Positions 1 to 13,200 of a DNA stretch of 64,000 nucleotides are shown piece after piece. Source of the DNA: Quillaja saponaria (lineage: Eukaryota; Streptophyta; Magnoliopsida; Fabales; Quillajaceae). The notes beneath the pieces are model-generated. The model had not been told where the DNA came from. It made no database searches and saw only the letters and a list, made by a program, of their open reading frames with translations. Position numbers and translations under genes: made by a program. The stretch spans positions 10,930,001-10,994,000 of the forward strand of contig CM055613.1 in the NCBI GenBank assembly GCA_029379385.1, read 5' to 3'. Position 1 is the stretch's first letter; each line of letters begins with the position of its first letter.

Positions 1-971
1 TGAGAAGCTTGACATTGGAAACAATTTGAAGAATATTATGTTGATTGGTGATAGTATGCGATATGTGTTTATAACTGGCAGCAAAAGTGTTATTGGAGGT
101 TCCACAACTTTTGACTCTGCAACTGTTGGTAAGAGTTTTCATCACTTTCATCTTTTTTCTTTCCTAATAATTAGAAGAGAGTTGAGACAATATTTTAATA
201 TTTTATTTATTTTTCCTGATATATCTATGAATTAAGAAAAATTGCCACTAATGGAAGATTGAATTTCCACTACTTTCAGCTGTGACTGGAGAGGGATTCA
301 TTGCCCGTGGCATCACATTTCGTAACACAGCTGGTCCTCAAAACCATCAAGCTGTAGCCCTGCGTTCAGGTGCTGACCTCTCTGTCTTTTACCGTTGTGG
401 GTTTGAAGGATACCAAGACACCCTCTACGTTCACTCCCAAAGGCAATTCTACAAAGAATGCTACATCTATGGCACAGTAGACTTCATCTTTGGCAATGCT
501 GCTGTTGTCTTCCAAAATTGCATTATTCTGGTAAGGAAGCCGTTGGACAATCAGAAAAACACTGTAACAGCACAAGGAAGGACAGACTCGAACCAAAACA
601 CTGGAATTTCAATCCATAACTCGCGTGTTACGGCTGCATCGGATCTTTTACCGGTGTTAAACTCGTTCCAAACCTACTTGGGTAGGCCATGGAAGCAATA
701 CTCAAGAACAGTGTTCATGAAAACTTACCTTGATACATTGGTAGATCCAGCAGGTTGGTTGGAATGGGATGGTGATTTTGCACTTAATACTTTGTTTTAT
801 GGAGAGTATAACAACATAGGTCCAAAAGCTTCAACAAGTGGTAGAGTGAAATGGCTTGGTTATCATGTTATAACTAGTGCAACTGAAGCATCAAAGTTCA
901 CAGTTCAAAACTTCATAGCAGGGCAGTCATGGTTGCCAGCCACAGGCGTACCTTTCACTCCTGGCCTCTGA
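1..971 (+). CDS. Pectin methylesterase, 3' part (5' end outside window)
   Basis: Catalytic domain of a plant pectinesterase (glycoside-metabolising family CE8), which removes methyl esters from cell-wall homogalacturonan in the apoplast. Two exon pieces are present: 2-128 (frame starting at base 2, entering from the left edge) and 280-971, separated by a 151-bp GT-AG intron (129-279); a single intron just after the SATV residues is usual for plant PMEs. Visible family motifs are GITFRNTAG, QAVALR (oxyanion Gln), GYQDTLY (Gln and catalytic Asp), GTVDFIFGNA (nucleophile Asp) and YLGRPWK (substrate Arg). The C-terminus PATGVPFTPGL followed by TGA is typical of the family end. The N-terminal signal peptide, any PMEI pro-region and the first PME motif lie upstream of the window, so type I versus type II cannot be decided. 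No break is seen in the visible part. Confidence 0.95.
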
Positions 972-2643
972 ATTTTAAGATCCAACACTACTATATATGT
1001 TATGTTTGATGACAACATATTATTTGATAATTGTTATGTTCTTTAATTCCTATGTGCCAGAATATCTTCATTGAAGCAAATTGTATTAAATTCTAATTAA
1101 GTCAATAAATCGTTAAGTCAGTCAGCTCAATATGTAAATCTATATTTATACTAAAGTTTTTATTTCACAGTATTAAAATATAATCCTTAGAATAGACTCT
1201 TAATTTATTTATTTTTTTAATTGTTTTCACTTGTAATACTAATAGGATTATAACTCTTTTTCACTATTAATTTCTTTTCCTAATTCTTCCCAATTTTATG
1301 AATCAAAATTATAAATAAAAAAAAGAAAACTATGACTTAAAAAAATATATTAAGAGTATAATTATTATTTTCTTAATTCTTCTTCTATTTTAAGAATTGA
1401 AAAAAACATTTATAAATTTATTTTTAGTTATATTTACTTATTTATTTAATAAATTAAAAAAATAATAACATATAATTATTATTTGTAACAAATACATCAC
1501 TATTTTTTTTTTAATTCTTTCTAATTTAATAATTATTATTTTTTACTATTAATTTCTTTTCATAATTATTTTCAATTTTATAATTAAAATTTACAAAAAA
1601 TAAAAGAAATATTAATAATATAATTTTTATTATTACATTTTAATTTTTTTTAATTATTCCTTTATCTTAAAAATTAAGAAAAAAGTTATAAATTTATAGT
1701 ATGAATTTAATTATAACTAAATTCATTTATTTATTTACTTTCATTGAATATAGAGTAATGTTTTTTATTAATTATAATTTAATAAAATTAATTAATTTTA
1801 ATTAAAAGACAAAATAAGTCAGATTAGATTAAATGTGTGACTATTTCAAATCAGAGCATTGCCGGATAGAATAAGATTTTAACAAATTTTAGAAATTCTA
1901 TATGGGTCAGATCTTGACCCGATTGATTCAATTACCATGTCTACCCAAATGACCAGCTAAACAAGGATCAACCAGAGACAAAATTCACTCTAACAACTCT
2001 TGACAACATTGAATATTCTATACTGCTCATCCCTCATTTCAACACCACCAGAAAACAAGAGATTTTTCATTCAGTTTAATCACATGTAGCCAAAAATAAA
2101 TTCCTTGAATATGATCACCAGTAGTACCACAACAATTTCTGATAACAAACTAGGTCTGAATCTGGAAGATCACATAATGAGTATAAAATATAAACACTTG
2201 CCCGGTGAATGCATGAGTGTTTGCAATTGTCAATTACCAACATGAAAAGAACCAACAAAGAGAATTTACAGATGCCCCTAACGAATCATAGGTTCTCAAC
2301 CTTGAACTGCATGCAAGGGAAGAAGAAAAATATGCACAAGAAACGGTGGGAGGGAAGAACAGTACAAGACTCGTGAAAGTTTATACAAGTTAATGCTTCA
2401 TTTGCTTCTAAGGTTCCATGAATTGCCGGACAATGAAAAGAACTTGAAGCTTATAAACTATTAATAAAGAAAAATGTATTTCATGCAAAGACTCTAGTCT
2501 TGGATCAATGCTTCAGAGTTGATGGCCTGTGAAAATGAAGATCCCTGGTGCAACTGCTATAACTACATTTGGCTCTAAAACAGTACCAAAACTTTCTAAT
2601 CCTACAAAGCTTAGGGGAAAGGTTAAATCTAATTTCAACAGAG
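972..2643. other. Intergenic, AT-rich; contains 3' UTR of the minus-strand TMEM120 gene
   Basis: The interval lies between two convergent genes. Bases about 1100-1850 are very AT-rich with short homopolymer runs and no coding potential. Bases about 1950-2643 have a more balanced composition and directly follow the stop of the minus-strand TMEM120 homologue, so they probably hold its 3' UTR. No tRNA, hairpin gene or transposon termini were recognised. Confidence 0.5.
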
Positions 2644-5600
2644 CTACTCCACTTCTTGCTTGCTCTTACTTCTCATCTTAGCCTTAAATCTTGACTTTGC
2701 CATGAGAGTCTGTACTGTATTTGAGAAGTTCCCAACAGCCATTAAAACCAACAGGACACCACAAAATATCACCTGCCAAAGGAGTTTCCGACATTACGTT
2801 ATCAAGAAATTAGGCAACAAGTCAAATTACTAGAAGCTGATGAACAAATGAAAAATGTTCTGCAGAAACAGAAGTTACAATACCTGCCATTCAAAAACAA
2901 GCCCAACAAATGTAGTTCTGAGCAATAAAAATCCAACATATGCCTCAAATCCCTAAACAAAGATAGCAGTACAAACAAATTTAATAAAGATTGGAATATG
3001 GCCACAGTGCTACCTTCCATAAGTTTATATAAGAATGAAAAGCTCATATTCAGAACACGATAACTAACACAATCCAAAAGAATAGCAGAAAAAGGATTTC
3101 TTTAGTTTTAAGTGTCGGAGCAAATTACCCTCACAAAGTCAATCAACGGTGTAAGGGACATCACATGCAAAAAATGAAATTTCTTAAATTAGTTGATCCT
3201 AACTTTATGTTTCATGTCATGTATGGACATTTAAAAGCTTTAATATATAATAATTGAAACACATCTAACGTAATAGCCATCAAATGAGTCAGTTGAGACT
3301 ATCTCTTTACCAGTAAATTTGCAAAGCATGCAAAGTACATAAAGCCAGGTACAAAAGAAAATTATTAATATAATATAGGTTTTAAGTTAATCCAAAAAGA
3401 ACAAGTAAATACGATCATTAAATATTTAAACTTTGGATGTAAACTCACCTGCAATACGAAAAGAATGGGACACAACAACCATAGTTGGCCATCCACACCA
3501 GATGTTTCTCCCCAGACAACATCCATTCTCTTAGCCTGAAAATAAAAATAAAAAGAAGATTAAAAACATATACCATGCAGATACATATGCACAGCCAAAT
3601 TTGACACGTACACAGCAGTAAGTAATATTGCACATTGTTATTTTACAATTATAGATGGTTATTATTATATTGGAAGTAAAATTAAATCATATGTTCCTTG
3701 TCCTATTTCTAGAGACTAATATTATAATTTGTTGAAAGTCATTTTTCAATTAGTTTGCTAACATTTTTGTTTCTGATTATTGGAACATATGCATTATCAC
3801 TGGTGTACATATTTCATTTAGACAAAATGAATTAATTGATTGGGTTATTATGCATGTTACGGAAAAGAAATTGGACAATTGGTATACAAAAGAGGGTATC
3901 AAGATTAAGTAAGAAATCTAATTTAAGGCCATAGAGAACATGAGATCTATGAAAGGCCACAACAATACACAAAAACAGTGTTTAGGGTCACATAGCAACT
4001 ACGAAATATTGATTTAACCTTCACACTATTGCAATAAAAGAATGTGTTTCAAATGAATCTCACCATTCCAAGTGCCAACATAAAGTAGTAGGACAAAAGT
4101 TGTTAATCCATCAACATACATAAAAAGGAAAAACGACATCTATTGTAAAGTATCACCATATTGTCAATGTATTTTTTAGGTCAATTTCGTCCCATAACTT
4201 TCAAAATGTTTGCAATGTATTCCCTCATCCTAACACTGTTAGAATTAGGACTGAAATTGTTGATTTGGCTTAAACTATTATATTTAGTGTCACATATATG
4301 TTGGCCAAGCAAAAAAAAAGACAACTAATTATTCCTAATGTATCATTTTTAAATTTTTTTTTTTTTTTTGGTCTACTTCATCATAAACGTATCAGATTTT
4401 ATCAAATATGTCCTAAAAGCATCATTTTGTTGTCAATTTTGTTCAAAAATGTCCAAATCGTCACAAAACCTAATTTCATGATTTTAGAGTAGGGAGATGA
4501 AGAGGAATGAGAAATAAAATTTTAAGTTTTTTTTTTTTTTAATCAACTTAGCACACATGGCAAAAATATTACATTTTAAGTCACATCAATAATTTCCATC
4601 CAAATAACCAACGGTGTTAGGTATGGAAGTGATTTACAACCGTTTTGAGTAGATGTCATTTTGCCTACATAAAATGTATGGTTTTTTTTTTTTTTTTTAA
4701 TAAGTAATAAAACATATTCTTCATATAGGAAAACTTATTTTTCTAGTTATTTCTCGAGCTGCTAGTATTCTTATGTTTTGTCTTTTTTTAGAAGATACTT
4801 ATCCTCATTCTTGTTATCTTTTTGTAAGACTCAACCCTTCTTACCTTTTCATTTACTTAAAAATATATCTATTTTTTTCAGAAAGAAAGATCTAAAATAG
4901 AAGATATAGTAAAATGTAAAACTAAATAATTTCAAACCATGAACAAACTTTCTAAATTAAAAAATATAAATCCATTACCAAAAAAAAAAAAAAAAAGAGG
5001 CGAGCTTTAGTGAGAATTGTTGCTGATGTAGAAAAAACAATAGGGAAAGGCACGCAATGCCTAAAGATATAAATATATAATCAAACTAAAAGATACTACC
5101 ACAAAAGCAAATAAACACTTTTCTTCCGGATATACTGTTTAGAAATGGCACCTTTCCCAGGGCAATACGAGTATAAAGTCTCTGACGCTGATATCTATTT
5201 TGTAGGAGCATTGCGACCCCTTGCATCATAGCCCATTGTAGAAACAGTTGCACTCCTCTCTGTACAAGAATCATTGAAATCACATAACTTAAAGTATGTA
5301 ACTAGGGATTCATGGTAAAAGGTGCAAGCAAGCATGTGGAAAAAAAAACAAAAACCTGCTTTTGTGCACAGTCTGGTTGTCCTTTAATCTCCCATGTGAG
5401 ACTAACGAGGGCCATAATCATAGCACAGTAGTGATGATATATCCACCTGTAAAAGCAATTTATTAAAGTTCATATACAAAACTCTTCCACGAGGCTAAAG
5501 CATAGCTCAATCAATAGAACATCTCTCCTCTGAAAAAGCCATTATAGCACAAATTTGAGTACTCCCTCTCCAATATGTACAAGTATCTATTGATTGACCT

Positions 5601-8600
5601 AAAGAATATATAAAGGTTCCCAACTCTTTAGGAAATTAACGGTCAACCTTATCTTAGTTTATCTTACTAGGCATAATAAGATTTCCTACAACAGTAATGC
5701 TCAATTATATATTCCAGTCACTTAGTGAATTATATCCTCAACAGCATACACCTAGCTCAATCCTCAAGCATCTGTTGATCACTGCCCAAAATTTTGTTAC
5801 CAACTACATTCAGACAATCTTAATAATAATGCTTACCTTGTTGGCTTATCAATTATCAATCTCATTCTATTTGAACATACCATTTAACCTAAATTGCTTT
5901 TCACTAATCCTACTATCATCCTGGAAAAAGATTGGGAAAAATAATGATCAGTTCTACTTTTCCCTGAACATTCTGAATAATTCTTATAATAAATTTACAT
6001 TTCCAATAACTCCTACTTTTAAGATTTCTTTTCAAAGGAGTCAAAAATTTTATATTGAAACTTTTTATACCACTTTTACCCTTAATTTTTTTTAAGTCTA
6101 AAATATTAGTTAAGTAGACTAATTTTCTAAAAATCACATTAATTAATTTAGAAAACTAAAATTCATTATTTAATAAGTATTTAAAGAATAATTTTTTTAG
6201 AAATTAATGAGATTTTCATCATCCCCTTTTATACTTTTTTTCAAAAATAAAAAATTATCTTCGTAAGTAATTTTAGATTCATATGTATGTCACTTTTCTT
6301 CTTTTCTTTTTTTTCATTACAAAAAAGATTTAGATTTTTTTTTTTTTAGTTTTGATCTTTAAAAATAATAGTATTACAATTTAAGTTTGTAAATAATATA
6401 TATGTTTTTTAAATAGTTTTAGAAAATATATGAATGGAGATAATGAGAACTTTTTATTAATTTAAAAAAATAAAATATTCTCTCATTAATGATTATATAA
6501 TATATTTAGTTTTTTAATTTTATACTATGTGAATTTTTTAAATTTGTTTCACTTAATTAATATTTGAAACTAAAATTAAAATGTAAGGGTAAAAATGGCA
6601 TAAATTTTCATCTAAAATTTAGGACTTATTTGAAACGTCAAAGAAAAAAATAAGGCTTATCATTACTTTTCCTAAAAAGATTTCCCGAGTACCTTGGATC
6701 ATGTATGCACCATCAATTAGTAAACAATATCTTCAACAAGCAACTAGCGCATCAAACAATTGGAGAAGATAGCAAGTATAGAAACAATTGCATGTCACTA
6801 ATAATTTATGGTTCCTAACCTAAGACTAAGCGTATGTAATCAACACCATATCCTTTATAAAATAAATATTGAGAGGTTTACCTAGAGTATATTCCTTTAT
6901 GCATCAAAGAGACCTATCAACTTAAGCACGATATATGAGTTTTGGGTCTCAACCAGATAGAGCTATTCACATGGAAAAGCACCAATCTTTGACAAGAAAC
7001 AAAAGCTTAAGTGCAGGTATCTTTTTTAACTTTGACATCTAGCAATCTTGGAGTGGACAACATGGAAGGAGAAGTGAGCTTATAGTTACTTAGTTTGACT
7101 CTACAAAATCACTAATTTTTATATTTAATAGTCTTACAATAAGTTATACTTTTTAGTAGCACCCCGCTCATAACTCCACACAGTCAACTTGTAGCAATAT
7201 TTATTGATAAAACTTCTACCACATCCATCCAAACTCAATTTAACATAACTAACAGAGTTCAATATATCGTACAAATGACAAATATAACAATTAGATTGAT
7301 TAATATTTGGGTCATACAATAAGGGCGGGATGTTCTATCAAAAAAATAATAAATAAAAGTAAAGTCGCATTGGTGAAACATAGACATCCATTTGGAGGGT
7401 GTTCAATATATTGAACAGATTACAAATATAACAATGATTAAGATTTGGGTCATAGAGAAAGATCATGCTGATGAAATAAAGACATCCATCTAGAGTTTTG
7501 GGTGATCAACAAATGTATTACGCAATAAACTAAATTTTCGGTCTGTCGTACACCAAACCACTCTTTATGGAGGCACATCAAGATGTTTCCAGAAACACGT
7601 CCGAAAATCTATTATGCTGAAGATGAGAATGTTGAGGTGCGCAAGTGGTAACACTAGAAAGGGTATAAAGGTAATATAGGGTAAACAGTAATGACAGCAC
7701 TATAAATGTTGAGTAACCCAATTAGTTGACATAGACAACCGAAAAACTTGGGCTTCTTGTTATTCTTTTAGAAGGTTATAGATTTACAACAACAGTCAGG
7801 AGAGGCTTGCACAAAATCCTATGATGAGGCAATCCAGATATTTATGCATTAGATAAGAGATATATTATATCCCATTTAAGCACATGAAATATAAGTAACA
7901 TGCTACCATGGACGAATATCACTTCCGTTCACTCTCAATATGTTCTCTCGCAGTGCCAAACCAGAATAGAGGAACAACAGCCATGCCTGACAAATTGAAT
8001 AGTATATTAGACATTCCATAGAAGCATAATGGGAGCAAATGAACAAAATGTTGAAATGAAAGCCCACAAATCACTTAGTCAATGAGATAATGCATAGGGA
8101 GTTAATATTGCAGGAGCAAGTGAATACAATGTTAAAATAAAAACCAAAAGAACCAACAATAAATACCTGGTAAAGCTGAACTGGAAAAGCAGGCAAGCAT
8201 CCAGACCAAGCCCACGACCTTAAAATAAGTAGTGCAGATGGAAAAAGAAGAAACAGCAGTGCAGTTTTGTCCTACTCCAAAGAGATATCATGTTGAGTGA
8301 GACTTCGGAAATTATTTCATTTCAATTTCTCTCAAACACAAAAAGTGAAAAGGGAAGATGAAATTAAAATTTGGAAATGGATATCAGGACTCTTTGCAGT
8401 TATCAGATTTTGCCAAAATTTAAAAAAAAAAAGAGCATAAATTTTTCCTTGTCTGAATATGCAACTGATTTTTCTTTCTTTTCCTCATTGAAGGATTTTA
8501 TGAGACAGTAACTCCAAGCTCAACTCTATGTGGAGTTGCCTATATTATCAACATGAACGAACAGGAACAGGAGTCATACCATATCGACATATCTAAAATA

Positions 8601-9678
8601 AACAGAAGAATGCCCAAGAGATACTTTGCTAAACACAGATATGATTACAACAATCACAACTACATAAATACTATCTTTCATATCCCTCCTTGAAAGGATC
8701 TCCCTGTGTCAACATTAGAAAAATGTCCAGACCTGGCTTTTTTTGTGATTACTGATTCCTGAAGTTCAGTTCATGGGATGAATTGTAAAAAGATTGTCTC
8801 ACTCACATTGAGGAACTGATGAACTAAAAATTTATCACCGAACAGAAAGCACATTTTGAGACTAAAATTTATCATGGAAACTTTGGGACGGCTGCATGCA
8901 GCTGTTAAAAATAGTTAAGCAGCAACCCATATTTTAATTATTAAGAGTCACTTTGGAATTCATAGTCATCTATAGAGCAACCCCACATGTATTTAAGTGA
9001 GAAAAAGAAGAAAATGAGTGGAAGAAATTATACTCTATAGCCATTGTACTCCTCTTTAACCTTCAACCGGATGTCCTTCCGAGAGGCGCGCACATTAATA
9101 GGACCCAGAAACATCCTCAGAAACCTACCTAAGGAAGGAAGAAAGTGTAGTAAGTTATCATATCAAGAAATCAAAAAAATAAAATCGAACAAATTCTTAC
9201 AATTGACAGTATACAGACAGAAACAATAAAAAATTTCGTCCACAAGGTAATAGAAAGCAGTCACCCTGAGCTTTCCCCGGAAGAAATGAAGCAGCATCTC
9301 CATCAACCATAATACATCTCGCTCTCTGAAGATCTTCATCGAGCTGTCAAAACCAAATAACAAAGATAACAAAAATCGATAAGTTGCAAACAAACTGAAT
9401 CACTTAAAAAATTAAATTGGGTTAAGGATGGAAAATATTGCCTTCTCCGCTAACTTGGGATCCAAAAGCTTATGGGAGAGGAGGGAATAGAGTAAAGAAT
9501 GGAGACGATGAATGGAAGAGTCAAGAGAGATGGCACGTTCACGGAGAGATTGTTCTTCCTTTGAGATATGGGTTGCCGCCGAATCCTGCAGATCCTTTAC
9601 CTCCTCCACCACTCTCCCTACTTCTCCCTCTATATTCAATGCTGCTTCCTCCGTCGTCGCAGCCGTCGTTTCCCCCAT
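2644..9678 (-). CDS. TMEM120/TMPIT family membrane protein, complete, 10 coding exons
   Basis: Plant homologue of TMEM120 (TMPIT), a polytopic membrane protein. Animal members bind coenzyme A and sit in the ER/nuclear envelope; the plant role is not established. Exons on the minus strand: 9678-9442, 9343-9265, 9128-9034, 8271-8167, 7986-7907, 5446-5356, 5259-5152, 3535-3449, 2952-2884, 2772-2644. They sum to 1080 nt (359 aa plus TAG) with phase kept at every junction. The N-terminus (aa 1-79) is an acidic helical/coiled-coil segment containing LDSSIHRLHSLL; it is followed by DLQRARC and FLRMFLGP, then several hydrophobic segments (for example TALLFLLFPSALLILRSW, AWLLFLYSGLAL, the last in VIFCGVLLVLMAVG). 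Family motifs PWWIYHHYC, QLFLQWAMMQG and NRYQRQRLYTR are present, and the tail is basic. The ATG at 9678 gives the family-like start; an upstream in-frame TTG was ignored. Intron 1 starts with GC, not GT. All other introns are GT-AG. Confidence 0.93.
5934..6673. mobile_element. Mutator-like MITE with 9-bp target-site duplication, inside a TMEM120 intron
   Basis: The left end reads GGGAAAAATAATGATCAG and the reverse complement of the right end reads AGGAAAAGTAATGATAAG, so the termini are imperfect inverted repeats. Imperfect similarity continues inward, including a TTTTACCCTTA block near 6075 and its inverse near 6585. The element is flanked by AAAAAGATT at 5925-5933 and again at 6674-6682, a perfect 9-bp duplication, the length made by Mutator-superfamily transposases. 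The 740-bp AT-rich interior codes for nothing; open frames across it are chance. It lies in the intron between coding exons 5 and 6 of the TMEM120 homologue. Confidence 0.65.
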
Positions 9679-10266
9679 CAGTCCCTTGTATTCTGCCACC
9701 AATTAGTCACCCAAACGCTGCAGCTGGAAGATAAACAAAATTGAAACAAACCCACATCAAATTCGACCCTTCTAATGGGGGGTCGGGGTCGGACTCAGGA
9801 TTTTTCAGAGTCCGGCCAAGTTGTAATTAAATTAAACTCTTTTTTTTTTTGGTAACAATTAAATTAATACATAAAATTATTTGAAAATTTATTTTTAATT
9901 TTTCAAAAAAATCTCAATAAAAAATTATTAAAAAGATAAAACTAATAATTTAAAAAAAAAAAAAAAAAAACAACCAGACATACACACCAGATGTGGGTGG
10001 GAGGCTTCAATTCATCGTCCTTAGACCTTAAACTGGAGCTTAGGCGCAGTTTGCGTCTTTGTCGTCCTTAGCGTTAAAATACTTGAACGACCAAGTCTGA
10101 TGGCTGATGAGGAAGAGGGGCTGAATCCCTGATTTGATCTAATCTACATGGTTAACGTGGATGTTGATGTACATCAGGGATTCACCAAGGCCCTTAAAAA
10201 TCATTGCTTTATTTTCATTATCAAGAAATATATTTCAAGTGCTAAAATTTTCTGTTTTGTGGACAG
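9679..10266. promoter_or_regulatory. Intergenic head-to-head interval upstream of TMEM120 gene and pseudogene
   Basis: The region separates the minus-strand TMEM120 start at 9678 from the first recognisable exon of the plus-strand pseudogene at 10267. It holds the presumed 5' UTR and promoter of the TMEM120 gene. Bases about 9840-9970 are A/T homopolymer-rich, while 9975-10140 is more GC-rich and could be the old 5' UTR of the plus-strand gene. The family's first coding exons (starting MSWRR in relatives) were not found here. No specific element was identified. Confidence 0.35.
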
Positions 10267-13200
10267 TGGGCACCATTGCTTATTCCATTTGAGTTGCTTC
10301 TTCGTATCTATCTTGAGAGCTTATATGGTAAACCACTAAACTACCAATTCCGTGTGTTTACCTTTACAAAGTTAGGGGTTGACAATTCTCTTAAGCTCTT
10401 TGCTGATTTTACTTGTGGTCTGGACATGAAATTATTGTACTAGACGAATCCCATTCATGTAGGTGGCTTGAAAGCGCAATGTCAAATTATACTAATTCAT
10501 TGCCTTTTGTATAGTTCATGGTTTTGCAGTGGTTAACTTGAAGATTGTTATCCTTCCCTTATTGACGTTTGAAATAATTATTGCAATCGGCAATTTCAGG
10601 TAACTCCTTAACATTTCTTGCTTTATTGTTACAGATTTTGTATAGTTCATGGTTTTGCAGCGGTTAACTTGAAGATTGTGTTCCTTCCCTTATTGACGTT
10701 TGAAATAATTATTGCAATCGGCAATTTCAGGTAACTCCTTAACATTTCTTGCTTTATTGTTACAGATTTTGTATAGTTCATGGTTTTGCAGCGGTTAACT
10801 TGAAGATTGTGTTCCTTCCCTTATTGACGTTTGAAATAATTATTGCAATCGGCAATTTCAGGTAACTCCTTAACATTTCTTGCTTTATTGTTACAGATTT
10901 TAATATTGCTGTCTGTATCTGACATAAATTTCCTTGTCTTGGCAGATGTTCATATCTCTCATTTTATGATTTTACTCTGTCAAGTCATCAATTATGAAAT
11001 AATAAGTAAATTTAGTATATTTTGGAATTAGTTAATCATTATTTTGTTGGGCTTCCACATTATCATTTTACCAAAATTAGATCCATGGAGTGAAACAACT
11101 TCAAAATTCCCATGGTCTTGATCTACCTTCCATCCAACCCTGTAAGGATTTACCCTCTTATAGTTATATTATAAATTGGTATCTCTGTTCTTAGAAGTAC
11201 ATTGACAAGGTCATCTTGATTGAATGATACTTCTTGATTCTGTATTTTGTCTTTCTATGCAGAAAATGTGGAATCTATTGTACAGATTAAATTGAAACCT
11301 TTTCTTATCAAAAAATAAATAAATAAATGAAACCTTTGAAGGAAATCTGAGAAATTTGCATTTTGAAAATAATTGGAAAACAAATCCCTACCAAAGGAGG
11401 AGCTAATTTTTCTTTTTTTTTCTTTTTTTTGTAGAGAATGCTGATCAAACAAAACATCATTGACGTAAAATTTAATTACTTTTAAACTTACAGATTTCTG
11501 TTGGAAAGGTGGGGACGGCCATTACAAGTTCTAGTTGTTCACTAAACTGTGTTTGGGGGTCATATAGAAGGATAAAAAGAAGATGAGTAATATGACCATG
11601 TTATCTAAAATGTTAAAATTATTATGCAATGAAATGGCTGTTTTTCAGTTTATACTGCAGAGCTGTAAATACTTGCAGCTTCAAATGTGTTTATTCTCCA
11701 CTTTAACTCACTTCCACATGTCTATGCGAGGCTTATCCCTGAATAGTAATTTATTGGGTAGCATTGTATAAACTGGTGTTCATCTGCTGTACAGAATGTT
11801 TAGGGCATTCATACAGGGGGATGAAGAAAGCCTCAGTGATGAGGCAATATGGGAAACGCTTCCTGTAAGGTTTTATGTCAATGAATTTGTAGAGGAACTG
11901 ACCTTGAATTCTCAAAATTTCCTTTTGCAGATGGTGCAATTTTCATTTTTTACGCCAAAGATTATTTTAGTTATAAGCTATTTATTAGAAAGGGTTTTAA
12001 TTCTGTTATGTGAAAGCTTTGTAAAACTTTGGGGATTGAAAGTGGACAACAAAGTGTTTCTAAAACTTATACAAAGTAAAAGCCAAAATTACTGTCTAGA
12101 GATCAAATTAGGACCCATGTAGGTGAGAGGGCCTTTATTAGCCACAAAAGTGTATTTTGAACTGAGTTGAGCAGTATTTCCATCTTAAACTGATGCTTTT
12201 CCTCCTAATTTTGATGTCAAATATTGATTAAATTGCAAATGTTTGTTAATCCTCTGAGAAACATGTTTCCTTTATATATATTTTAGGCTTACCGTTTTGG
12301 TTTATCTTCAAATTTTAATTTTCTGGTAATATTTGAAAACAAAGTTATGAAGTGTTCACATATAGAAGAGTAACTCTTGTTTGCGAGAGCTTATGTGTTT
12401 GGCCTTCTATAATGGATTAACTGGCAGAGCATTATTAATTTTAAGTGCAAATGTTAAGATTTCTAGTTACATGATTCAAGTTTAGGTAAGTGCAACTATT
12501 ACTTGCTTGTGAAACATGTTTCAAACAGTTTAAGAGTGCTTACATGCATCTATGAAAAATCAACAAGAACTGTGGAGCATTTCCCTAAAATAGATAGATC
12601 ATTGCCACACATGTATCAAACAGTTAAAGAATGAATTTCATGTGCACTCTATCCGCATGATCAAATTGATCCACAGATGCTGCTTGAGAATGTTAAATAA
12701 AACAGCAGGAAACATCAGGGTATAGACTGTCAAAGGTTTCTGTTATATACATATACATATACATATATATATAAATATATTATATATCTATTGTTGTGTT
12801 TGCATAATAGAATGTGCACCCATTAGCCATAGCAGCTATTGATGCTTTCATGATCATCTACTGGACTTGTTATACTGTTGATGGAATTTCTTAGTTTACC
12901 TCAAGTGGCTTGATTATTTTTTGAGTATAGAACAAACCACAATGTCTAGCAGAAATGTGTTTTCTTTCAATCTCCACCTTTTTTTGTAAATTTTGTGAAG
13001 ATAAATGTGTCTGTTTTATGGTATAGTAACTAACAACTACTGGCATGCTTGGCCTCTCTGCTTGCATATTTTTTTTGCCAGACATAATTCACTTTCAGAG
13101 TCTTAACATCTTTTGAATTTTCATGTCCTGGATTTTATTCATAAGTTAGTGTGGAGACATCAAGCTTGTTTGCAAAATACTGCTTCATTCATTGCAAGAG

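Noticed and set aside
5697..6095. 132-aa plus-strand open frame
   Set aside because: It runs through an intron of the TMEM120 gene and the left half of a MITE; AT-driven composition and no family resemblance.
9438..9734. Pro-rich plus-strand frames
   Set aside because: They are the antisense of TMEM120 exon 1, whose sense frame matches the family and splices in phase.
10509..10901. Regular repeats that could be taken for a CRISPR-like array or satellite
   Set aside because: The unit is 131 bp in direct tandem without unique spacers, contains a recognisable exon with splice sites, and the DNA is a plant nuclear genome.
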